42,791 nucleotides of DNA, taken from the NCBI GenBank assembly GCA_017560095.1, contig JAFYOU010000042.1, forward strand, positions 1 to 42,791, written 5' to 3'. The notes under the pieces were generated by a model. The model saw nothing but the letters and a program-made list of their open reading frames with translations. It searched no databases and was not told the DNA's origin. The position numbers were made by a program, and so were the translations under genes. Positions 36,542 through 42,791 of the stretch are shown piece by piece; position 1 is the first letter of the stretch; each line of letters starts with the position of its first letter. The stretch is from Candidatus Gastranaerophilales bacterium (GTDB taxonomy: Bacteria; Cyanobacteriota; Vampirovibrionia; Gastranaerophilales; Gastranaerophilaceae).

Positions 36542-36970
36542 CTATTTTTCTAATTCTTTTCGTCTAATAGATTTATATTTTCTTACTGTTTCAATGTCTA
36601 TATAGAAATGTTCAGCAAGCTGTTTTTTGGTATATTTTTTAACAAATGCAAGAACGCAAAATTCTGTATATTCTTTGTTTTTGCCTAGTTTTCTACATCT
36701 TTCACGAAGTCTGGCTTCGCTTGCGTCATCACACCTAAAACTACAATCAAATTGCGGTATTTTTCCAATTTTTTCTCGTATAATTACGAGATTATTTTCA
36801 AGAGAATATTTGGATATATTCAATTTATTTTGAATATCTTTTTTAGGTATTTTCTGGACATAAAAAAGAGTAAAAATTTCTTTTTGCAAATCTGACATAA
36901 GGTTTTCTAAAATTAAGTCAACCTCTGGTTTTATCAGGGATTTTATTATTTTGTTTAACCTTTTAATCAA
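36542..36970 (-). CDS. Double-HTH sigma-like transcription regulator
   Basis: 142 aa with two helix-turn-helix units: DLQKEIFTLFYVQKIPKKDIQNKLNISKYSLENNL (about 28-62, sigma region 4-like) and FVKKYTKKQLAEHFYIDIETVRKYKSIRRKELE near the C-terminus. Such small proteins in the structural region are often late-transcription activators. Start TTG with AGGAAAA upstream. It may recognise the TATGCTAAAAT promoters; this is inference. Confidence 0.75.
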   Translation of the reverse strand: MIKRLNKIIKSLIKPEVDLILENLMSDLQKEIFTLFYVQKIPKKDIQNKLNISKYSLENNLVIIREKIGKIPQFDCSFRCDDASEARLRERCRKLGKNKEYTEFCVLAFVKKYTKKQLAEHFYIDIETVRKYKSIRRKELEK

Positions 36971-37127
36971 TTTTCCTATAATTCCTATTATTTATTGTCT
37001 TTTTGCCTTTTTCATATTTTGTTGATTTTACTTTTACTGTTCTGATTGTAGGATAATTAGACTTGCCTGTTTCTGGGTTTTTTCTAGTCAAGCTTTTGTG
37101 ATATATTTTTTGGCTTGCTTTTGCCAT
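36963..37127 (-). CDS. Basic 54-aa protein
   Basis: Starts MAKASQKIYHKSLTRKNPE; about 30% Lys/Arg, probably nucleic-acid-binding. AGGTGATGA precedes the ATG. It overlaps the TTG start of the next gene by 8 bp. Confidence 0.6.
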   Translation of the reverse strand: MAKASQKIYHKSLTRKNPETGKSNYPTIRTVKVKSTKYEKGKKTINNRNYRKID

Positions 37128-37134
37128 TCATCAC

Positions 37135-37422
37135 CTATTTTCTAACGCTATATTTGTTTGCTTCTGTTATATTTCCGTTGCCTTCTGTATCAATTTTTTG
37201 TTCCACAACTTCATTCTGATAATCGTATTGGCCAAGAAAATCGTGAAAAGAATGTTCAAAATAAACTGATATTGCAGACAATAAAATCATTGAAAAAATA
37301 AATAATATTAAAGTAATTATTTGAAATTGTCTTATAACTTTTTTTCTGTCTTCTAGGGTATCTTTTAAGATAATGATTATTTCGTTTCTGACTTGACTCT
37401 CTAATTCTGAAATCTTGGGCAT
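37135..37422 (-). CDS. Membrane protein of the lysis module, 95 aa
   Basis: Starts MPKISELESQVRNEIII with GGAGGATAAA upstream. One membrane helix (LILFIFSMILLSAISVYF, about residues 36-53) separates a cytoplasmic coiled-coil from an acidic tail. It may be a holin accessory or spanin-like protein. Confidence 0.65.
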   Translation of the reverse strand: MPKISELESQVRNEIIIILKDTLEDRKKVIRQFQIITLILFIFSMILLSAISVYFEHSFHDFLGQYDYQNEVVEQKIDTEGNGNITEANKYSVRK

Positions 37423-37423
37423 T

Positions 37424-37684
37424 TTATCCTCCAAAAATTTTAAACAACAAAGCTATTATAGCAGATATACAGCACATTGCAATATAGTCGAAAAATTTTG
37501 ACGGTCTGTCTTTTAAATCTTTAACATCTTTTTTTACTTCTTCTAGGGTAGATATAATTTGCTTATAGTGTTCATCATGTCTTACTGTTTCAGTCTTAAT
37601 AGGCTCTAACAGTTTATGAAATTCTTTAGCGTCTTCTTCCAATGCTGATACTCTTTGTTCTAATCTTGCAAATTTTACGTCCAT
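37424..37684 (-). CDS. Holin-like protein (XhlA-type)
   Basis: 86 aa from MDVKFARLEQRVSALEED; an N-terminal coiled-coil, then a C-terminal membrane helix (IAMCCISAIIALLFKIFGG). This layout is that of XhlA/hemolysin-like holin accessory proteins, and it lies one gene from the endolysin. GGGGAAAGATA precedes the ATG. Confidence 0.75.
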   Translation of the reverse strand: MDVKFARLEQRVSALEEDAKEFHKLLEPIKTETVRHDEHYKQIISTLEEVKKDVKDLKDRPSKFFDYIAMCCISAIIALLFKIFGG

Positions 37685-37706
37685 TATCTTTCCCCTATAT
37701 ATACTC

Positions 37707-37735
37707 ATAATAGCATATATTTTAAATTTTTGTAT
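37707..37735 (-). promoter_or_regulatory. Possible late-type promoter, lysis operon
   Basis: Extended -10 TATGC-TATTAT on the minus strand in front of the holin-like gene; the -35 (ATACAA) is poor. The TATGCTAnnATG core matches the promoters at 2963 and 10899. Confidence 0.5.
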
Positions 37736-37741
37736 ATGTTG

Positions 37742-38122
37742 CTACTTTTTTTCACAATACAATCCGTTTTGACTTCTGTCTAGTCCCAAATGTATTATAT
37801 TTTTTTTCTGATACCAAATAATTTCATTAAATAATTCTGTTCTTCTTGCTAATTCATAAGCCTTTTGTAAATCTTTACAAGTAAAATCAACTGCGGTTGC
37901 TTTTTTAGTTTCGCACTGATGACAAGATGTATCTACTCCGCCTACTGATTTATTATGCTTTTTGCAACGTCCAGCAGAAGTAATTGTCATTGGCATATTT
38001 AAAATATATCTAAACGCTTGCAATCTAATTAAAAATTCTTCATCCATATTGTAGGTTTTACAAGCACATTTACAGCTTAATTCATTTTTAGTAAAGTTTT
38101 TTAATTTAATATTTATTGTCAT
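37742..38122 (-). CDS. Endolysin, M15-type D-Ala-D-Ala carboxypeptidase-like
   Basis: 126 aa. MTITSAGRCKKHNKSVGGV gives the first His region, SCHQ the next, then AVDFTCKD and NIIHLGLD, which match the metal-binding His/Asp/His of peptidase M15_3. It cleaves peptidoglycan stem or cross-bridge peptides. It is next to the holin-like gene. Its start codon overlaps the -35 of the small RNA 2 promoter. Confidence 0.85.
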   Translation of the reverse strand: MTINIKLKNFTKNELSCKCACKTYNMDEEFLIRLQAFRYILNMPMTITSAGRCKKHNKSVGGVDTSCHQCETKKATAVDFTCKDLQKAYELARRTELFNEIIWYQKKNIIHLGLDRSQNGLYCEKK

Positions 38123-38144
38123 ATTTAGCTTCCTCTGTTATAAT
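38116..38144 (+). promoter_or_regulatory. Promoter of small RNA 2
   Basis: TTGTCA, 17 bp and TATAAT on the plus strand; the -35 contains the start codon of the endolysin gene on the other strand. Confidence 0.75.
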
Positions 38145-38150
38145 AATTTT

Positions 38151-38233
38151 GGTGAATTAATTTTATAGGCAAAATTTATTTATTAACTCTCTACTTATTC
38201 GATTTTCTATCAAAGCCCTTTTGGGCTTTTTTT
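38151..38233 (+). ncRNA. Small plus-strand RNA 2, about 80 nt
   Basis: From the promoter the transcript runs to AAAGCCC-TTTT-GGGCTTT and a seven-T run (38212-38233). It shares the CTCTCTA and TTCTATCA blocks and terminator stem with small RNA 1. It fills the gap between the endolysin and the DUF1353 gene, whose stop is at its 3' end. Confidence 0.7.
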
Positions 38234-38687
38234 ACCAATTACAGAAAAGAGTTTGAAAAAGAGCAACGGAGTTTTTCATAAAAAATCTATTTACGGGATT
38301 TACTTTTGCAACTTTCAACAAAGCGTTGAATACATCTGTTGATAAAGCTCTATTATTATCTATAAATTCTTTATTTTCACAAAGTTTATCATGTATCATT
38401 GAAGCTATTAAAAATCTATTATCTGTGCTTGAACCAGTTATTCGCCAAAACAATCTTGGTATGCTTGCACCATTCCAAGTATAATCTTTTTCAATTAAAA
38501 ATTCATAAGTTTCTTGTTCAATCTTATCTTTTATTACTATTTTAAGTTCTGACAAATTAATAAAAGGTTTTTTGTTTATATCTTTTTTTTCTTCTTCTGT
38601 TGTGAACGGTGTAACATATCGCATTGTTACGTTAGGTACTTTGTCAAATAAAATTGCTATTTCTTCATCATCAAACCAAGTTATCAT
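38232..38687 (-). CDS. DUF1353 phage protein
   Basis: 151 aa, with YTWNGASIPRLFWRITG and IASMIHDKLCENK giving the GxSIPrxfW and HDxLC signatures of DUF1353, found in many phage late regions. The conserved His/Asp suggest an enzymatic or metal-binding role. The family function is not known. Confidence 0.88.
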   Translation of the reverse strand: MITWFDDEEIAILFDKVPNVTMRYVTPFTTEEEKKDINKKPFINLSELKIVIKDKIEQETYEFLIEKDYTWNGASIPRLFWRITGSSTDNRFLIASMIHDKLCENKEFIDNNRALSTDVFNALLKVAKVNPVNRFFMKNSVALFQTLFCNW

Positions 38688-38688
38688 A

Positions 38689-38859
38689 TTATTTTCCTAT
38701 TCTTTCTAAAAGTCTTTCAAAGTCTGTAATATAACCCTTGATAATAGGTAAAGCTTTTTTTGCTTTCTCTATATATTCGTCGTCGTATTTATCAAAAAAG
38801 TTTTCAACTACATCAACAATTGCCATAAGTTTTTTGATTAATTTAATTTTCTTAAACAT
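38689..38859 (-). CDS. Hypothetical 56-aa helical protein
   Basis: Starts MFKKIKLIKKLMAIVDVVENF and ends LLERIGK; all-helical and basic at first. AAAGAGGTGGTAAA before the ATG. It follows the HNH gene by one base. Unknown. Confidence 0.6.
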   Translation of the reverse strand: MFKKIKLIKKLMAIVDVVENFFDKYDDEYIEKAKKALPIIKGYITDFERLLERIGK

Positions 38860-38860
38860 T

Positions 38861-39274
38861 TTACCACCTCTTTAATACTTCCCACATTTCTTTTCCCTTC
38901 ATTATTGGGCTTTTTTCCCAAAGTTCTCTTAATGTTTTAGCAAGCATTTTTAAATAATCAGTTCCTTTAGTATCTTTTATGTTGCAATTTTCAAACACTT
39001 TAAAATAAGCTTCTGTATTTTCTTTTGTTGCGTATCTAAAAATATCGCCATTTCCACGCTTATTATTATTCTCAACTGTCGCTAAAACAAAGTTTCCTAA
39101 AGTGTTTTTGCCACCTTTTGAATGCGGTTTACAGTGTTCAAGACTTGCATTCTTTGGGTCTAATTTTCCACCATAAAAACCTTTTTCAAGCGGTATATTG
39201 CCTTTTTTAAATTCGTCTTTTAATTTTGACTTATAGCCAAAATTTATTAAATCAAATTTTATTCTTGGTATCAA
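38861..39274 (-). CDS. HNH endonuclease
   Basis: 137-154 aa depending on start. LEHCKPHSKGGKNTLGNFVLA and NNNKRGNGD provide the HNH catalytic core (H in EHCKPHS, N in TLGN, then NNNKRG). The likely start is the TTG at 39274 after GAAAGGATTTACAAA; the open frame extends to 39325 across a hairpin. An HNH gene behind a folded RNA-like region could be a homing enzyme. Confidence 0.75.
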   Translation of the reverse strand: MIPRIKFDLINFGYKSKLKDEFKKGNIPLEKGFYGGKLDPKNASLEHCKPHSKGGKNTLGNFVLATVENNNKRGNGDIFRYATKENTEAYFKVFENCNIKDTKGTDYLKMLAKTLRELWEKSPIMKGKEMWEVLKRW

Positions 39275-39289
39275 TTTGTAAATCCTTTC

Positions 39290-39600
39290 GCAACCAAGGG
39301 GCATAAAGCCCCTTAATTGAACCATACAACATATACAATCGGTCTAAGGAGTCATCCTTAAAGCTTTACATTGTACAGCGTGGTAATTTTAAGAAAGAAC
39401 ACCTCGGAAGGTGTCCTAACAGCTCATTCTCTCTATTTATACATTTGAGAGATGAGTAATTTCAAGTTTTTAAACCCTAACCGCCTGAACTTGCAAACAG
39501 TGAATAGCTACTTAGATATCATTTTCACTATTACTCGCATTTTAGCTTCTTCGAGAGGCTTCGAGCGTTACCGTTCTTTTTAAATTGTCAATTTACACAT
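39290..39600 (-). ncRNA. Structured non-coding region
   Basis: No gene covers about 300 nt. Minus-strand stems, in order: AGTGAA/TTCACT, CTCATCTCTC/GAGAGaATGAG (one bulge), GGACACCT-TCCG-AGGTGTTC, TACAAT/ATTGTA enclosing AAGGA-TGAC-TCCTT, and AAGGGGC/GCCCCTT in front of the HNH gene. The density of stems suggests a folded RNA (an intron-like element or an untranslated regulator), but I cannot match a known family. Confidence 0.5.
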
Positions 39601-39625
39601 TTTTGCACCGAATATTGGCACGCTT

Positions 39626-40093
39626 TTACACATTTTCACTAGGAATATCTAATAAAACCGTATAATCGTTAGTTTCAAAGAACTTGTCTAATTGCTCAGA
39701 AGTAAAGCCAAGCAATTGTCCGATAGCTTCAACATAAGGATTTCCACGATAGAAGTTATTAGCTTTTAATTCGATTTTTAAAGCTTTTATGTCTAATCGT
39801 TCAGGTTGAAGCTTAGTTACAAGCTCAATGATATCTTCAAAATCCATCCCTTTTGCTTGATATATTCCACGCTCAACATCTGCGCCTGTTAGGTATAGTT
39901 TGGCAATGCGTTCTTTTTCTTGTTGTTCCTTTTCGGCTTCAAAATTAGGGTTTAAAACAAGCTCATTATTTTCAACAATATATTTTCCTTGCATGTAGTC
40001 ATTAGGTAGAGGTTTAACATCCTCATAAAATCTAGTTAAGGACTCTTTTTTGTCAGCTGTTAATAATTGGTTATTTTGGATTGTGTAATACAT
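39626..40093 (-). CDS. Tail fibre-associated (assembly-like) protein
   Basis: 155 aa. Starts MYYTIQNNQLLTADKKESL and is a clear paralogue of 42254-42733 (shared NxEAEKEQQEKERIAKL and GITSEQLDKFF-type end, here GFTSEQLDKFFETND). Each copy follows a fibre gene, which suggests an assembly chaperone or fibre partner. It overlaps the fibre gene's stop by one base (TAATG). Confidence 0.75.
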   Translation of the reverse strand: MYYTIQNNQLLTADKKESLTRFYEDVKPLPNDYMQGKYIVENNELVLNPNFEAEKEQQEKERIAKLYLTGADVERGIYQAKGMDFEDIIELVTKLQPERLDIKALKIELKANNFYRGNPYVEAIGQLLGFTSEQLDKFFETNDYTVLLDIPSENV

Positions 40094-42261
40094 TATTTAA
40101 CTCCTTTCAACGGACAAAAATATACTTCATCATTCTCAGTTCCTGTAACGGTCAATACGTCCCCTTTTGCTATAAGATAAAAGTGTCCAGTAGTACCGTT
40201 ATCACTATGTCCAACATATTGCCCATTTATATAAAACTTACCTTCGTTAGTTCCCGACCAGTTAAATTGCCCAAACAAACAACCATCACAAGGCGCAATA
40301 AAAGAAGTAGTGCTCGTCACTGAAATTAAAATACCACTTACATAATCAGGCATCCCCCAAGAGACAATTTCTTCTTTATTACTTCTGTCTAATTTATCAG
40401 CCAATCCTTCCAAAACTTCCCCAGCATCTAAAAGCTCAAGGTTTTGTACTGCGTTTGCAACTTTGAAATAAAGTTGTGCTGTTGATTGTTCGGCTATGAT
40501 ACCTGATTTTGTTGAGTCGGTTGTTACACCAGTTGCAATTGCGTTAAGTGTGAAGCCTGAAGTAGCCGTTCCTACTGGTTGTCCCCACCCACTTGTTGTT
40601 GCGCCTAAACCACCATTTGAATTTATATTTCTTGTAGATAATCCATAATTTTCAGTTCCATCAGTCAAACCTAAAGCCAAACCGTTACCAACAACAGTAC
40701 CACTCAATGATTTTGTTGCAATGGTTAAAGGTGTTCTAAATGTCATATTGTCTTGGTCTAAAATCCAATATTCATCATAATTAATACCATTAACCATATG
40801 AGTATTATTAATTACTTTTAAATCATACGGATTTGTTCCATTTACTGCTTTAACTAATTCATCATAACAAGTTTTATAAACACCTGCATTATTTTGTCTT
40901 TGCCCTGCTTTTAACCAAGATACATTGTTTGGTTTAAAGTCAAAATACATTCCTGTGAATAGTGGAATTGTGTCATTTTCACTTGTTGTAACTTCCGTTA
41001 CATTAGTAATTGCTTGGGTAACTTCCGTATTTCCTACACAATAGTATAAATATTTATTTTCATTAGCTTCTAATGCAATACCTGAATTTGTTGGGTCTGT
41101 TGTTATGCCAAGAGATTTATTTGTAATCCAACCACTTTGAGTTAAAGATGTTCCTGCTTGAACCCCATAAGCATTAGCGCTATTATTTTCATAATGCGCA
41201 TTAGGTGGGAAAAGACCAACATTATTAGTTCCATCAGTCAACCCCAACGTCATTCCATTACCCATAACTCCACCAGTTAAGGCAAAATACTTATTTCTTG
41301 GCAAGAAAATTCTTTCATTTTCTTCATCAATTCCATAAAAATCAGCTATGCCATATTGATTATAAATTTCATCAATTTGCGGTTTTAAAAATATTGGGTA
41401 GAATTTATGTCCGTTTGGGTTTTTAAAAATAGATTCAACACCAGTCCAGATTCTTTCATTAGCAATATTAAAATATGCTTTATTTAAATTAATTGAACCT
41501 AAAAAGGGACTTGCATAATCACGACCGACACCAAATTTTGTTTCTGTCATATTAGCAATTGGAGTTGTTGAAGCATATTTTGCAAATTCAACCCAAGTTG
41601 AACCGTTATCAGTTGAACCCTGTAAAATATATTCATTTCTGTCATATGTGGCTTTAAGTAAATATTTTGTGTTTGTAGCAACTGCAATATTATTCGTTAT
41701 TGTTGTGGCAATCCATGAAGAACCAGCCCCTATATCCATACTCCATTTGCCATTATCCATTCCAATATGAAAGCTTCTAATTGTTTTATCCGAACCACCA
41801 AACAAAATTTGTTTTGTTGAAATATCGCTTCCAGTAGTAGCTTCAAATTGAACTTCCCAAGTAGAATTATTTGGTGCCATTGGAATTGTTGTTTTAATAT
41901 AACTTGTTGTAGCGAAGCTACTAAAAACTTCATCGTTATTTGTTAGTGTTCCAACAATTTCTATATTTGTTTTTATTTTAGACTCTGTATTAGATTCATC
42001 TTTAAATTCTTCTAAACACTTATTATAAAAATCAGGATAAGTTTCTTTTGAAATATAAGTCCCTTGTAAAGCCCAACCTCTAAGTTCATCACCTTCTAAA
42101 ATATGGTCTGTAATTCTAGTATCAAATAAGTTAAAAGCTGAACAATGACCATGAATATATTTTTCTAATTCACTACCTTTAAAGTTTCCGCCGTCCAAAT
42201 CAACTTTATTATTAAGGACTTCTAAAACTTTGCCTTCTGACGCATTTATGTCGTTACTCAT
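40093..42261 (-). CDS. Tail fibre / receptor-binding-like protein
   Basis: 722 aa. The N-terminal part is helical (to about 100), then a concanavalin/LamG-like beta-domain (about 105-275, including STWEVQFEAT and GSTWVEFAKY). Two copies of a repeat follow (about 331-415 and 521-610) with VGNGLALGLTDG/MGNGMTLGLTDG, GITTDPTNSGI/GVTTDSTKSGI and LYYCVGN/LYFKVAN. A C-terminal jelly-roll-like region comes last (about 635-722, ending EVYFCPLKGVK). The likely role is host recognition. Confidence 0.8.
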   Translation of the reverse strand: MSNDINASEGKVLEVLNNKVDLDGGNFKGSELEKYIHGHCSAFNLFDTRITDHILEGDELRGWALQGTYISKETYPDFYNKCLEEFKDESNTESKIKTNIEIVGTLTNNDEVFSSFATTSYIKTTIPMAPNNSTWEVQFEATTGSDISTKQILFGGSDKTIRSFHIGMDNGKWSMDIGAGSSWIATTITNNIAVATNTKYLLKATYDRNEYILQGSTDNGSTWVEFAKYASTTPIANMTETKFGVGRDYASPFLGSINLNKAYFNIANERIWTGVESIFKNPNGHKFYPIFLKPQIDEIYNQYGIADFYGIDEENERIFLPRNKYFALTGGVMGNGMTLGLTDGTNNVGLFPPNAHYENNSANAYGVQAGTSLTQSGWITNKSLGITTDPTNSGIALEANENKYLYYCVGNTEVTQAITNVTEVTTSENDTIPLFTGMYFDFKPNNVSWLKAGQRQNNAGVYKTCYDELVKAVNGTNPYDLKVINNTHMVNGINYDEYWILDQDNMTFRTPLTIATKSLSGTVVGNGLALGLTDGTENYGLSTRNINSNGGLGATTSGWGQPVGTATSGFTLNAIATGVTTDSTKSGIIAEQSTAQLYFKVANAVQNLELLDAGEVLEGLADKLDRSNKEEIVSWGMPDYVSGILISVTSTTSFIAPCDGCLFGQFNWSGTNEGKFYINGQYVGHSDNGTTGHFYLIAKGDVLTVTGTENDEVYFCPLKGVK

Positions 42262-42733
42262 TTTCTTTCACCTCTATTTCTTCTTCTGTAGGTTCTGTTG
42301 GTTCTTCTATTGGTAATAAATACGTATAATCTTTTGTATCAAAGAATTTATCTAATTGTTCACTAGTAATTCCTAACCCATTACCAACAACATCTATTAA
42401 CGGATTAAATCTGTAATAATCGTTTGCATATTCAAATTCTATTAATGCCATTGGGTCTGTAATTTGTGCTTTAATTTGGTCTGGTGTTACACCTTTTGCT
42501 TGAAATAGACCTAAGAATACTTCACGTTTTGTTAATGAAAGTTTGGCAATTCTTTCACGCTCTTTTTGTTCTTGTTCTTCTTCATAATTAGGATTTAAAA
42601 CAAGTTCGCCATCTTCAACAATATATTTGTTTTCTTCGTAATATATTGGAAATTCTTTTATATCAGAATAAAATTGCTCTAAAGCTTCTTTTTCACCTTT
42701 TATTAATAAATTATTTTGAATTGTGTAATACAT
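42254..42733 (-). CDS. Tail fibre-associated protein, paralogue of 39626-40093
   Basis: 159 aa. Starts MYYTIQNNLLIKGEKEALE and shares the KERERIAKLSLT and LGITSEQLDKFFDTKDYTYLL segments with its paralogue. It lies between the cut fibre gene and the 722-aa fibre and overlaps the latter by 8 bp, so fibre and partner genes have been duplicated as a pair. Confidence 0.75.
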   Translation of the reverse strand: MYYTIQNNLLIKGEKEALEQFYSDIKEFPIYYEENKYIVEDGELVLNPNYEEEQEQKERERIAKLSLTKREVFLGLFQAKGVTPDQIKAQITDPMALIEFEYANDYYRFNPLIDVVGNGLGITSEQLDKFFDTKDYTYLLPIEEPTEPTEEEIEVKENE

Positions 42734-42735
42734 GA

Positions 42736-42791
42736 TTAATTACTCCCCTTAAATGGATAAAAACCAATTCCAAATGTATTCGTTGAGCCCG
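42736..42791 (-). CDS. C-terminus of a second fibre protein, cut by window edge
   Basis: The frame ends GSTNTFGIGFYPFKGSN and a TAA two bases before the next ATG. The end FYPFKGSN resembles the 722-aa fibre's end EVYFCPLKGVK, so this is probably a fibre paralogue. Confidence 0.6.
   Translation of the reverse strand, partial: GSTNTFGIGFYPFKGSN

Noticed and set aside
39290-39600. Group I intron
   Set aside because: The hairpins and neighbouring HNH gene are suggestive, but I could not find the P7/P3 core or an interrupted gene.
1-42791. tRNA genes, integrase, or rRNA
   Set aside because: I saw no cloverleaf with the conserved tRNA elements and no recombinase motif (tyrosine R-HxxR-Y or serine type) in any reading frame examined; lifestyle is therefore undecided.

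Overview
The window is about 43 kb of a low-GC (roughly 28-30% by eye) tailed double-stranded DNA phage. It carries the large and small terminase subunits, an SPP1-type portal, a Mu F-like minor head protein, tail-fibre proteins, a holin-like protein and an endolysin, plus a complete replication and recombination set. Almost every gene lies on the minus strand. The two edges cut through genes: a gene after the minor head protein at the left, and a fibre gene at the right. The missing capsid, neck and tail genes would join the two ends if the genome is circular or circularly permuted. The small-protein families (MTKNNEQ and MNNFE starts, CxxC mini-ribbons) look like those of gut bacteria with low-GC genomes (Gastranaerophilales or Firmicutes-like). 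This host guess is from memory and uncertain.

Layout, read right to left as transcribed. (1) 42.8-36.5 kb: duplicated fibre/assembly-protein pairs, a structured 300-nt gap with an HNH gene, a lysis module, a double-HTH sigma-like regulator, and two related plus-strand small RNAs. (2) 36.3-33.3 kb: a small operon of conserved but unassigned proteins, some hydrophobic. (3) 33.2-32.6 kb: the only plus-strand genes, led by a HAD phosphatase with an apparently leaderless promoter next to helically phased TTGCAAA repeats. (4) 32.4-20.2 kb: early region with an AbrB-like protein, sliding clamp, two adenine methyltransferases, VRR-NUC nuclease, an initiator with internal iterons and a structured leader RNA, helicase loader, DnaB, ERF, YqaJ, dUTPase, SSB, NrdG and a dATP/dGTP hydrolase-like protein. 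(5) 20.1-17.9 kb: the highlight, described below. (6) 17.8-11 kb: a long chain of very small overlapping genes and a ThyX split by a perfect -1 slippery site. (7) 10.9-5.1 kb: RHH regulator, ParB-like protein, DNA-modification glycosyltransferase, UDP-xylose synthesis enzymes (UXS and Ugd), TerS and TerL. (8) 5.0-3.0 kb: a self-contained cassette of unknown genes with its own early promoter and terminator. (9) 3.0-0 kb: portal, minor head protein and a cut gene.

The most exciting element is at 17,859-20,095. A 330-aa protein with the coiled-coil plus Nop/IS110-C-terminal-like helical domain is flanked on both sides by arrays of strictly 36-bp units. Each unit has two conserved 9-nt blocks separated by two variable 9-nt blocks. 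This matches the architecture of TIGR-Tas (tandem interspaced guide RNA) systems, which encode 36-nt dual-spacer guides, rather than a CRISPR or an IS110 transposon. The Tas protein here has no fused nuclease, but a separate HNH protein is encoded immediately upstream of the array under the same promoter.

Other notable systems are a probable DNA hypermodification route (UDP-glucose to UDP-glucuronate to UDP-xylose, with a TET-associated-type glycosyltransferase and a ParB-like partner), a shared early promoter class with an invariant TTGCAA box, and several structured RNAs.
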